A DNA stretch of 64,000 bases. Source: Jilunia laotingensis (GTDB lineage Bacteria > Bacteroidota > Bacteroidia > Bacteroidales > Bacteroidaceae). A program made the position numbers and the translations under genes. Below are positions 26,832 through 35,100 of this stretch, one piece after another (positions within the stretch are counted from its first letter, which is position 1; every line of letters starts with the position of its first letter). The notes beneath the pieces were generated by a model. That model searched no databases. It worked only from the letters and a program-made list of their open reading frames with translations, and was not told the DNA's origin. Where the stretch lies: NCBI RefSeq assembly GCF_014385165.1, contig NZ_JACRTF010000001.1:682001-746000 (forward strand). Reading direction: 5' to 3'.

Positions 26832-28538
26832 TTATAGACTAAAATGTTCAGCAATCGTACTCAATGCATGTACGGGGAAAAATGACAAGGCAGCTACGAT
26901 AAAGATCACCGCAAATGTCATAGCTCCGAATGTAGCTGTATCGGTTTTCAACGTCCCGGCACTTTCGGGGACATATTTCTTCTGAGCCAACAACCCAGCT
27001 ATCGCCACCTGACCGATAATCGGGATGAAGCGGCTCAGGATCAAGACAATGCCGCAGGAGTAATTCCAGAAATACGTATTATCGCCCAGCCCTTCAAAAC
27101 CGGAACCGTTGTTGGCCGCCGAAGAAGTGAATTCATAAAGCTGTTCGCTCAATCCATGGAAACCGGGGTTGTTCAACCACCCACCTTCACTTGCAACGAA
27201 TTCCGGATGATGGGCATACAGATAACTCGAGAGTGCCGTACCGACCAGAATGACAAAAGGATGGAGCAGTGCCACAATCGTGGCGATCTTCATTTCCCGG
27301 GCTTCCACTTTTTTACCCAGGAACTCAGGTGTACGTCCTACCATCAGCCCGCTGATGAACACGGCTATAATAATAAATGTATAGTAGTTCATCCATCCCA
27401 CACCGACACCACCGAACCAGGTATTGATCTGCATGTTCAGCATCTCCATCATACCACTAAGCGGCATGGTAGAATCGTGCATACTATTTACCGACCCGTT
27501 GGATGTAACCGTGGTCGTAATGCTCCAGAGTGCTGATGAGCCTGCACCGATACGTACCTCCTTACCCTCCATCGCTCCACCGCTTTGGTTTATTCCCATT
27601 TCGTCAATGCGGGGATTACCTCCCATTTCCTGACTGACATTGATTACTACCCCAACCAAATAGGCAGCCAGCATGACTCCGAAAATACTATAAGCCAGCT
27701 TTTTCCGCTTGATATAAAAACCGAATGCCAGTACCATTGCCATCGGAATGATCAGGATAGACCAACATTCCACCATATTTGTCAGAAAGGTCGGGTTTTC
27801 CAAGGGATGCGCGGAGTTGACACCAAAGTAACCGCCACCATTCGTACCCAACTGCTTGATAGGTACGATGGCTGCCGTAGGACCTTGCGATACCAACTGT
27901 TCCTGACCTTCAAGAGTGGTCAGTTTCATTTTACCATCAAATCCCATCGGAGTGCCCTGCAAAATAAGAATAAAACCGACAATCAGAGAGAGAGGCAACA
28001 GGATACGAGTACAACTCAGTACCAGGAAGTTCCAGAAGTTACCAATCGTCCTTGTCGTCTTGGCTGCCATTGCCTTCATCATACCTGCCATTGCAGCCAT
28101 TCCCGTGGCAGCGGTAATAAACTGGAAAAGCATGATGACAAATAACTGGGTGAAATAAGTCAACCCGCTTTCCCCGCTGTAATGCTGCAAGTTACAGTTT
28201 ACCATGAAACTAATACAGGTATTAAAAGCCTGATCGGGTGTCTGCGCTCCATTCCCATCCGGATTCAACGGCAACCACCCCTGACTGACCAATAATACCA
28301 TTCCCCAGAAAAACCAGAAAGCATTTAAAATCAGCAATGCTTTCAAGAACTGTTTCCAGTTCATCTCTTCCTTCGGCCGGATACCGCTCACTTTAAAAAT
28401 CACTCTCTCTACGGGGGCCATGAAGTCCGACCACGTCTTCTCTCCTTTATAAACTTTGGCTATGTATTTTCCCAATGGAAAGGCAAGCACCACCATCAGG
28501 AGAATCTGCAAAACCACACCTAAAATTTCCGTATTCAT
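26832..28538 (-). CDS. kdpA: KdpA, K+-binding and channel subunit
   Basis: 568 residues, about ten membrane helices. The selectivity-filter loops of the superfamily of K+ transporters are visible: NTCISFMVNCNLQHYSGE, KQLGTNGGGYFGVNSAHPLE and SSAANNGSGFEGLG. KdpA takes up K+ from the periplasm at micromolar concentration. First large gene of the operon, 54 bp after the kdpF ORF. Intact. Confidence 0.98.
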   Translation of the reverse strand: MNTEILGVVLQILLMVVLAFPLGKYIAKVYKGEKTWSDFMAPVERVIFKVSGIRPKEEMNWKQFLKALLILNAFWFFWGMVLLVSQGWLPLNPDGNGAQTPDQAFNTCISFMVNCNLQHYSGESGLTYFTQLFVIMLFQFITAATGMAAMAGMMKAMAAKTTRTIGNFWNFLVLSCTRILLPLSLIVGFILILQGTPMGFDGKMKLTTLEGQEQLVSQGPTAAIVPIKQLGTNGGGYFGVNSAHPLENPTFLTNMVECWSILIIPMAMVLAFGFYIKRKKLAYSIFGVMLAAYLVGVVINVSQEMGGNPRIDEMGINQSGGAMEGKEVRIGAGSSALWSITTTVTSNGSVNSMHDSTMPLSGMMEMLNMQINTWFGGVGVGWMNYYTFIIIAVFISGLMVGRTPEFLGKKVEAREMKIATIVALLHPFVILVGTALSSYLYAHHPEFVASEGGWLNNPGFHGLSEQLYEFTSSAANNGSGFEGLGDNTYFWNYSCGIVLILSRFIPIIGQVAIAGLLAQKKYVPESAGTLKTDTATFGAMTFAVIFIVAALSFFPVHALSTIAEHFSL

Positions 28539-28592
28539 CTGCTTTTATTTATTAGCCGACAGATAACCGTCCTAAAACCATTATCTGTTGAA

Positions 28593-28673
28593 TTAAAACT
28601 TTTCGGGTTTGACGAGTACATACATCAAATAGCCGAAGATCACAATCCCTGTTGTAAATAGTACAGTGTACAT
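28593..28673 (-). CDS. kdpF: KdpF, small stabilising subunit
   Basis: A 26-residue ORF (ATG at 28673, TAA at 28593), short enough to be missed by most gene callers. It is a single membrane helix, TTGIVIFGYLMYVLV, followed by a basic tail KPEKF. This matches the size, placement before kdpA and GYLxYxLxxxExF pattern of E. coli KdpF. AAGGAG lies just upstream of the ATG. KdpF stabilises the pump in the membrane. Confidence 0.88.
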   Translation of the reverse strand: MYTVLFTTGIVIFGYLMYVLVKPEKF

Positions 28674-28694
28674 AATTCAAATCTCCTTTCCTTT

Positions 28695-28790
28695 CTAAAT
28701 CTTCTCAAACCAATCTACACATTTCCAAAATAGCCAGAAGCAGGCGAAGCCGCTTAAAAGGCAGACAATAAATGATACTGTAATTCCCAT
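28695..28790 (-). CDS. 31-residue predicted membrane microprotein heading the kdp operon
   Basis: ATG 28790 to TAG 28695. The product has one strongly hydrophobic helix (ITVSFIVCLLSGFACFWLFW) and a short cytosolic-type tail CVDWFEKI with two acidic and two basic residues. AAGGT precedes the ATG. It lies 21 bp upstream of kdpF, in the same direction, and would be the first ORF of the kdp transcript. I do not recognise it from characterised Kdp systems. It could be a second KdpF-like subunit or a regulatory leader peptide. Real coding status is inferred from start site, hydrophobicity and position. Confidence 0.6.
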   Translation of the reverse strand: MGITVSFIVCLLSGFACFWLFWKCVDWFEKI

Positions 28791-28842
28791 GTTTTTACCT
28801 TGTTTTAAAATGTTACTAATTGTTTTTACCTGAATCTCTTTG

Positions 28843-28859
28843 TGCCAAATATATGCCAA
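28843..28859 (-). promoter_or_regulatory. Candidate sigma-54 (-24/-12) promoter of the kdp operon
   Basis: Minus strand TTGGCATATATTTGGCA: GG and GC are exactly 12 bases apart, with TGGCA as -24 and TGGCA in place of TTGCA as -12. The predicted start (about 28832) leaves a 42-base leader before the 31-residue ORF. No TAnnTTTG box lies in this region. The same bases also form a direct repeat TTTGGCA-N4-TTTGGCA (28843-28860), so an operator is the alternative reading. Confidence 0.5.
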
Positions 28860-28929
28860 AAGAAGAAGGAAAGGGTTAATCTATTATTATTCAAAAGATT
28901 AAAAAGAAGGAAGGGAAAAAAGACACATG

Positions 28930-28980
28930 CCGTATCCTTTCATTTTGGTAGGGTACATACTATTTTGAAAAGGATACCGG
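28930..28980. promoter_or_regulatory. Inverted repeat, candidate enhancer for the NtrC-type regulator
   Basis: TATCCTTT (28933-28940) and AAAGGATA (28969-28976) are exact reverse complements; flanking CCG / CCGG bases extend both arms imperfectly. The site is about 100-145 bp upstream of the predicted kdp start, the usual distance for enhancer-binding proteins. Binding is not shown. Confidence 0.4.
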
Positions 28981-29135
28981 GGAAATTTGAACAAAACAAA
29001 GTTGCAGGAACGTCGGACTGAGATAATTATAGAACCATGATGGAACATAAGAAGGTACTGCATGAGAAGACAGTCTCCCGTAGAGCAAGTAATCCTTTCC
29101 CGGTGGGGCAGCTTAAGTTTGTCCGGAACATAGCT

Positions 29136-29231
29136 TGTTAGACATGCCCATGTTTCACTGTTAAACATGGGCATGTCTAACAGTGAAACATGTACATGTC
29201 TCGCAGTCAAACACCCCCATGTTTGACATGA
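29136..29231. repeat. Four-unit 23-bp repeat with overlapping palindromes
   Basis: Four units of 23 bp start at 29140, 29163, 29186 and 29209, sharing the frame xxACATGxxCATGTxTxxCAGTx; the fourth is the most diverged. Units 1 and 2 form a perfect 20-bp stem (29136-29155 with 29163-29182, 7-base loop). An alternative 15-bp stem pairs 29149-29163 with 29178-29192. It lies downstream of the NtrC-type gene and upstream of kdp. The remaining gap (28981-29135 and 29232-29389) shows nothing else. Confidence 0.75.
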
Positions 29232-29389
29232 AAGGGTACGACCCAACGATGCGCAAGGTTATAGTGAGCGATACACAGAGTCCGGCTGAATGATAAGAAA
29301 GGTCATAGTATCTACTCCAGCCCCAATCAATTGCACACCATTGGAGACACGCTGTTTGGAAAGAGATAATGTATTATGGTCTTTTCTTT

Positions 29390-30736
29390 CTATGATAATT
29401 TATACTCCTCTATTTTACGATACAATGTGGTCAACCCGATTTTCAGCAATCGCGCTGCTTCCGTCTTGTTGCCTTTAGTGAATTCCAATACCCGGACAAT
29501 GTGCCTACGCTCCATTGTGGAAAGTTCAAAACTTCCGGGAGCCGCCTCATCGGAATGTTCGTAATGGGAGTTTTGTATCTCCAACGGCAGATCGGATACA
29601 TCGAGGCATTCTCCGTCACAAACGATCAGGCTACGTTCGATCACATTACGCAGTTCACGGATATTCCCCTTCCAGACTTGTTGATTAAGTGCGGCAAGAA
29701 ATCCTGCAGACATTTCTCGTTGCGGACGGGAAAGCTTTTCGGAGAAACTGCGCACAAATGCTTCTGCAAGTATTTTAATATCTCCCGTACGTTCACGAAG
29801 AGGGGGCAACAGCACCTGAAAGACGGAAAGTCTGTAGAATAAATCTTCCCGGAAACGTCCGGCAGCAATCTCCTCCGGCAGATTTCTGTTGGTAGCGGCA
29901 ATGACACGTACATTCACCCTCGTGGGTTTCGTATCTCCAATCTTTATGTATTCTCCCGTTTCAAGTATACGAAGCAGCTTGGCTTGCAGTTCAAAAGCCA
30001 TCTCTCCGATCTCGTCCAAGAATATGGTACCGTTGTCCGCTTCCTCGAAAAGTCCTTTCTTATCCTTCAAAGCACCTGTAAACGATCCGGCTTTATGACC
30101 GAACATCTCGCTTTCCAGCAACTCTTTGCTGAATGAAGAGCAGTTCACCGCCACAAAACTCTGTTTGCTCCGCTTGCTATTGTAGTGTATGGCTTGAGCA
30201 AAGACTTCCTTCCCGGTTCCCGTTTCTCCCGTCAGCAAAACCGGTACATCGGTTACAGAGACTTTCTTAGCCAACAGGACAGCCTCCTGCAATGCTTTCG
30301 ATTCGCCCAGTATAGAATCGAAAGAATACATCTGCCCCACCTTCTTTTCCAGTTTCTCCAGACGTACATTCATCCGCGCCTTCTCCACGGCACGGCTGAT
30401 AAGCGGGATGATCTTGTTATTATCATCTCCTTTGGTTATGTAATCGAACGCCCCGTTCTTAATGGCTTGCACCCCATCGGGAATATTGCCGTGCGCAGTC
30501 AACAGAATGACTTCCGCATGAGGAGATGCTTTCTTCAACGAAAGCACAAGATCGACACCATTTCCATCAGGAAGAAAAACATCACACAGCACTACATCAG
30601 GAGCTTGAAGTTCAAGTTGCTTCATGGCCGATTTACAATCACCGGCCTGGCATACTTCGTAACCTTCCAGTTCCATCATCCGTGCCAGAAGCTTACGAAT
30701 CTGGACTTCGTCATCGATAATAAGAATCTTACTCAT
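29390..30736 (-). CDS. NtrC-type sigma-54-dependent response regulator of the Kdp locus
   Basis: 448 residues: receiver (phospho-acceptor Asp52, IIDDE at the N terminus), AAA+ sigma-54 activator domain (Walker A GETGTGKE near 170, Walker B IFLDEIGEM, arginine-finger region FREDLFYRLSVF), and a Fis-type HTH at the C terminus (NKTEAARLLKIGLTTLYRKI). The sigma-54-contact loop reads GSFTGA (217-222) where GAFTGA is usual. It should receive phosphate from the Kdp histidine kinase and activate -24/-12 promoters. Lies next to the kdp operon in the same orientation, where E. coli would have the OmpR-type KdpE. Own promoter upstream. Confidence 0.9.
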   Translation of the reverse strand: MSKILIIDDEVQIRKLLARMMELEGYEVCQAGDCKSAMKQLELQAPDVVLCDVFLPDGNGVDLVLSLKKASPHAEVILLTAHGNIPDGVQAIKNGAFDYITKGDDNNKIIPLISRAVEKARMNVRLEKLEKKVGQMYSFDSILGESKALQEAVLLAKKVSVTDVPVLLTGETGTGKEVFAQAIHYNSKRSKQSFVAVNCSSFSKELLESEMFGHKAGSFTGALKDKKGLFEEADNGTIFLDEIGEMAFELQAKLLRILETGEYIKIGDTKPTRVNVRVIAATNRNLPEEIAAGRFREDLFYRLSVFQVLLPPLRERTGDIKILAEAFVRSFSEKLSRPQREMSAGFLAALNQQVWKGNIRELRNVIERSLIVCDGECLDVSDLPLEIQNSHYEHSDEAAPGSFELSTMERRHIVRVLEFTKGNKTEAARLLKIGLTTLYRKIEEYKLS

Positions 30737-30768
30737 GATTCAATAAGAACGGTAAAAAACAGGGTGCG

Positions 30769-30809
30769 CAAATATAGTGCTTTTCACGGGACTGCCAAAA
30801 CCTTTGGCA
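30769..30809 (-). promoter_or_regulatory. Promoter and palindromic operator of the NtrC-type regulator gene
   Basis: Minus strand TTTG (30796-30799), 19 bases, TATATTTG (30769-30776): full consensus. The -33 box sits inside a palindrome TGCCAAA-N3-TTTGGCA (30793-30809). The same heptamer is directly repeated at the kdp promoter, suggesting a shared binding protein. Confidence 0.65.
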
Positions 30810-30883
30810 AGGTAGTAGAATCGCCTAACAGCAATTTACTTGAAAAAAGTAGAGAATTAGTGAGGATAGAATGCTATAATTTG

Positions 30884-30891
30884 TATATTTG
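30884..30891 (+). promoter_or_regulatory. -7 box of the YitT-family gene
   Basis: TATATTTG fits TAnnTTTG. It lies 30 bases before ATG 30922, which supports that start over the upstream ATG 30889 that overlaps the box. The -33 half is poor. Confidence 0.5.
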
Positions 30892-30921
30892 CTGCATAAA
30901 TATCAAACCTATAACAAATAT

Positions 30922-31932
30922 ATGGGAAAAGCACTACACACATTAAGGCAGTTTTGCAAACCTGCCACCCGGTTAGACTGGTGGGCCTCATGGGGAGGAA
31001 TACTTTTAGGCAGTACAATTCTTGCTGCCGGTTTTGTTTTCTTTATCAATCCTTATAATATAGTACCGGGAGGAGTATACGGTGCAAGTATCGTGCTTCA
31101 CAACCTTTTTCCTTCCATTCAGGTGGGAACGTTCGGCTATATGTTCGATGTACCGTTGCTGATTCTTTCCGTAGTATTACTCGGAGCCAAACTTGGCTCA
31201 CGTACCATTGTGGCGGCATTAATCACTCCACTCATCATGAATGCCCTGTCCAAGTGGGTCTACCCTTCACAGGAAGCACTCGAACAACTCGACCCGGCAC
31301 AACTATTGGGAGGCAGCATGAATATGACCGACCATCTGATGCTGACTTGTATTATCGGAGCCACGCTGATCGGCCTCGGCAGCGGTATCGTTGTACGCAA
31401 TCAGGCAACTACGGGAGGAAGCGATATTATCGGTATGATCTTGCAGAAGTATTTCCATATTCGTTTTTCGAACGCTATCTTACTGGTAGATGCCACCGTA
31501 GTCAGCTTCGGACTGGTAGTGATCGGATTCGGTGTGGGAAGTGCGGATGATATCAGCCAACCCACATGGTATCTGTCATTCTATTCGCTTATTGCCATTT
31601 TCGTTATCTCACGGGTTATCGCTTACGTAATAAACGGGGCAAAAGATGATAAATTATTCTTTGTCATTAGTGAGAATAAGATGGAGGAGCTTCACCATTA
31701 TATTCTCAAAGATCTGGATCGTACCGCTACTTGCATCAAAAGCAGCGGGCTATATACGGGTGCCGATAAAGAAATGCTTTTCCTTGTTGTCAGCCGCAAA
31801 GAGGTGGCCGGTGTAAAGCAGAAAATCAAAGAAGTCGATCCGCGTGCTTTTGTCGTAGTCATCGACGCATACGCTACCTTCGGCGAAAGGTGGAGAGTAC
31901 TTCCTTCTGCCAGTGAGTTGCAGCCCGAATAA
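30922..31932 (+). CDS. YitT family membrane protein (DUF161 + DUF2179)
   Basis: 336 residues from ATG 30922; the promoter box overlaps the longer start. Five to six membrane helices (GILLGSTILAAGFVFFINPY, VPLLILSVVLLGAKLGSRTI, ATLIGLGSGIVVRNQATTGG, FYSLIAIFVISRVIAYVI) precede a cytosolic C-terminal DUF2179 domain (KLFFVISENKMEELHHYILK). The family has no settled biochemical role. Divergent from the NtrC-type regulator; ends before a convergent terminator. Confidence 0.88.
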   Translation: MGKALHTLRQFCKPATRLDWWASWGGILLGSTILAAGFVFFINPYNIVPGGVYGASIVLHNLFPSIQVGTFGYMFDVPLLILSVVLLGAKLGSRTIVAALITPLIMNALSKWVYPSQEALEQLDPAQLLGGSMNMTDHLMLTCIIGATLIGLGSGIVVRNQATTGGSDIIGMILQKYFHIRFSNAILLVDATVVSFGLVVIGFGVGSADDISQPTWYLSFYSLIAIFVISRVIAYVINGAKDDKLFFVISENKMEELHHYILKDLDRTATCIKSSGLYTGADKEMLFLVVSRKEVAGVKQKIKEVDPRAFVVVIDAYATFGERWRVLPSASELQPE

Positions 31933-32047
31933 TTGGAAACATACGGAACTTATCACCGGATATTGTACCTTCTGAAAACCTTATCTTTTGAAATTCGTAT
32001 CTCGAAGACAACTCAAAAATGCTCTTTAAAGAATTGAATCTTATTGT

Positions 32048-32087
32048 ACAAAGAGGATATATCCCTACCCGAATATATCCTCTTTGT
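32048..32087. terminator. Bidirectional terminator between YitT gene and giant surface protein gene
   Basis: A 15-bp perfect stem: ACAAAGAGGATATAT (32048-32062) and ATATATCCTCTTTGT (32073-32087), 10-base loop. It lies between the 3' ends of two convergent genes. Confidence 0.75.
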
Positions 32088-32110
32088 ATTATGAGAGTAC
32101 GTTGATAATC

Positions 32111-35100
32111 TTACTTCACATTGAAAAACTTCGAAGTATTTGTTGTCCCGTCATTATAAGTACGGACAACCATATAAAGAACACCATCGTAGGATGCCGG
32201 CTTCGGAACTTCAATGCCGTAAGTATTATAATAAACCTCTTTCACTACAATCTTGCCGTCAATGACATCACCGATACCGGATAGCTTATTACAATTGATT
32301 TCGAACATTCGTGCCAGTTCACCTGCCGTTGCAGTCAATGTTGCTTTATCAACACATTCTTTGTCATCGAACATAGCGTTGAAACCGGAGAATGAAATAT
32401 TAGCAACGGAAGATGTCCAAACGACTCCTTCGGGTGTGCCTACAAAGAAATCTTTCGTAACCGAATTTTCGGAATCACCTTCGGCAAACGCAATCGTGAC
32501 AGCATTAATCAAAGCATACGGTTCGGATATTTGTGTTTTCGGAATCGGTAATGTATAGTCATCACCCGATGTCCATCCATTACCTATGTCGATCTTTGCA
32601 AGTTCGGCAATAGTAGTGGCCGTTCCTACTGTGTTATTGTGATAAGTGCCGTAATCGGTAACGAAATATGAATTTTCCACTTTATTTTCATCATTCCAGT
32701 ATGCGCCATCGCTTAGGTCTACTCCGATAAGGGCTCCGCACTCATCGGACAGGGCAACTATCTTACCGGCATTGTAACAACAAAAGATCTGTGTATGTCC
32801 ACTTCTCGACACTCCGACAAGACCACCTACTTGATTTGCTCCAGTCACGAGACCCATGTTGTAACAGTCTGTAAATACAGCAGTGCCCTCTCCTGCAAGA
32901 CCACCAATTCCGTAACCTGAAGTCTTATCTGTCCCTATTTCAGTACTTAGGGAAGTTATATCGCCTACATTGAAGCTCGATTCAACGACTCCCTTATTAC
33001 CAAGACCAACAAGTCCTCCGCCACGGTTGGTCGATGTAGCGACTTGTCCTGAATTCCAGCAGCTCTTTAGAGTGCTTGTCACTCCATTTAAGTATCCGCA
33101 AATACCTCCAATACCGAAAGAGCCTTTGAGTTCCGCTGTATTATAACAGTTTTCGGTAATCGTGTAATCAGTACTATAACCTATTATACCTCCTATATGA
33201 TTACCATCGGATTCTATTTTCCCGGTATTGTAGCAATTGCTAATGACAACAGGGCTGTCTTCATTCGGTGCATTCTTATAGTAAGCTACGATACCTCCGG
33301 TATTGATGTTGGTCGTACTGATAGTTCCGGAGTTCCAGCAATTTGTGAATTTAGAGCCAGCTGTGTAAAAAGCAACTAACCCTGCAGTAGGAGCGCCTGA
33401 ACTCGCTTGCGTTGTAGTGGGTCTTGCCGTGATGTCACCCGTATTATAGCAACCTTCGAAAATCAACGGATTGGTGATTGTAGTTCCACTGGCATTTGCA
33501 TTCGCAATCAGACCGGCCACAGCAGCCGAACCTACAATATTGCCTTCATTGTAGCATCTTGTCAAAGTCATGGTATGTTTCCTTGAATTGGAAGCATTTG
33601 CGTATGCTATAAGACCGGCTACATATTTGGTCTTGTCAATGTCGATGGTTTCTACATTGCCCTTATTGTAGCATTCTTCCATCATTATCGGTTCGGATTC
33701 CGCTATCAGACCTGCCACATAAGATATTTGATTTGCATTGCAGATGATCTTTCCCTCGTTTCCGCAACGTATCAATTCCACACCTTCGGCAGCCTTAGCT
33801 GCTATGCCGGCAATATCATTGCCGGTACCCGAAATCGTTCCTTTATTAATAACATCGGTCAATCTGGCGGTAGCATACAATTGTCCGAATCCCGAAGTAC
33901 CTTTATCTTTGGAAGAGGTAACGTTGATTTCACTTACACAGTTGACGAGCTTTCCATATACGGCAGCCGTGAAACCACCTGTGGAAGCATAGCTGGAAGT
34001 TACCTCCCCTGCCATCGTAAGGTTAGAGATAGAACCTGATTCGCCTAAGATACGTATTGCCGCTTGTCCGGCATTCGTAGTAGTCAATTTTATGTTACTG
34101 ATTTTCTTATTGTTGCCATCGAGCGAAGCCTGCAATGGCGTTACCCCTTCAGCTGCAAGCATCTTAAATTCGGTATCGGCAAAATCAATATCTGCTGTTA
34201 ATTGAAAGAATTTCCCTTCGAACGATTCTGCAATTATGTCGATATAGTCAGAAAGGTTATTCCAATCGGTAGGGGAAGAAATCAGATACGGGTCTTCTTC
34301 CGTTCCTGAACCTGCCAACGGTACATCCGGTACTCTTTTTATCTCGATCTTTTTCACATAGTCACCGAAATCTGCGATTAAGTTATCTATGGTAAGTTCT
34401 TCCACCTCCTCAGGAGAGTAGAGCGTACTACCTCCGATAGCAAACTCTTTATTTTCTTCCAACGACCAGGTAAGGCCATCGACTAATGTAAGCTTAGCGT
34501 TCTGGTTCATATCCTTAGCTGTTACACCCGGCTTCATGGTGACTACTACTTTGCGGGCTTTGGTCATTTTGTCTTCATTGGCAAACTGTTTCAATACCGG
34601 ATATTGACCTTTGGTGAAATCCCAAATAGAAACATCGAATCCTTCCAAAGCAGTGCCGGAAACAAGAACTGACGTTTCAACACCGTTCATACCTTCCATG
34701 TCGACATTGCTTATTGCGTTCAACATAGAAATCTGTGCGTCCCAATAGTTGTTTTGAATGATACCTTGTGTACCTCCCTCACCGGCAATTGCACTGATGG
34801 TATTCTTATCTTCACCATCAGCCGATACTGAACCGAAGTTGACAGCGTTATACATGTCGTTATGTCCTGAAACATCAGCCATAATCACCTTCGAGTAAAT
34901 ACCGGCAATACCTCCGGCTCTTTCACCCCAAGAGTATATCGTACCTGCATTCACACAATTACGGATCACACCGCCTGTCGATGAACCTGTGATACCTCCA
35001 GCGGTCTTGATCATTCTTTGCATTTTTTGGAACATAGAGATCTGCTTTACCTCTACATTTCCAGCGTTGGCACAACTTTCTACGAATCCATAGTTAATGC

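Noticed and set aside
29136..29231. CRISPR array
   Set aside because: The units are contiguous 23-bp degenerate palindromic copies with no unique spacers, and no cas gene is in the window.
28899..29246. 115-residue minus-strand ORF through the 23-bp repeat
   Set aside because: The repeat step is not a multiple of three, so the translated repeat shifts frame, and the ORF covers the candidate kdp enhancer; a chance frame is simpler.
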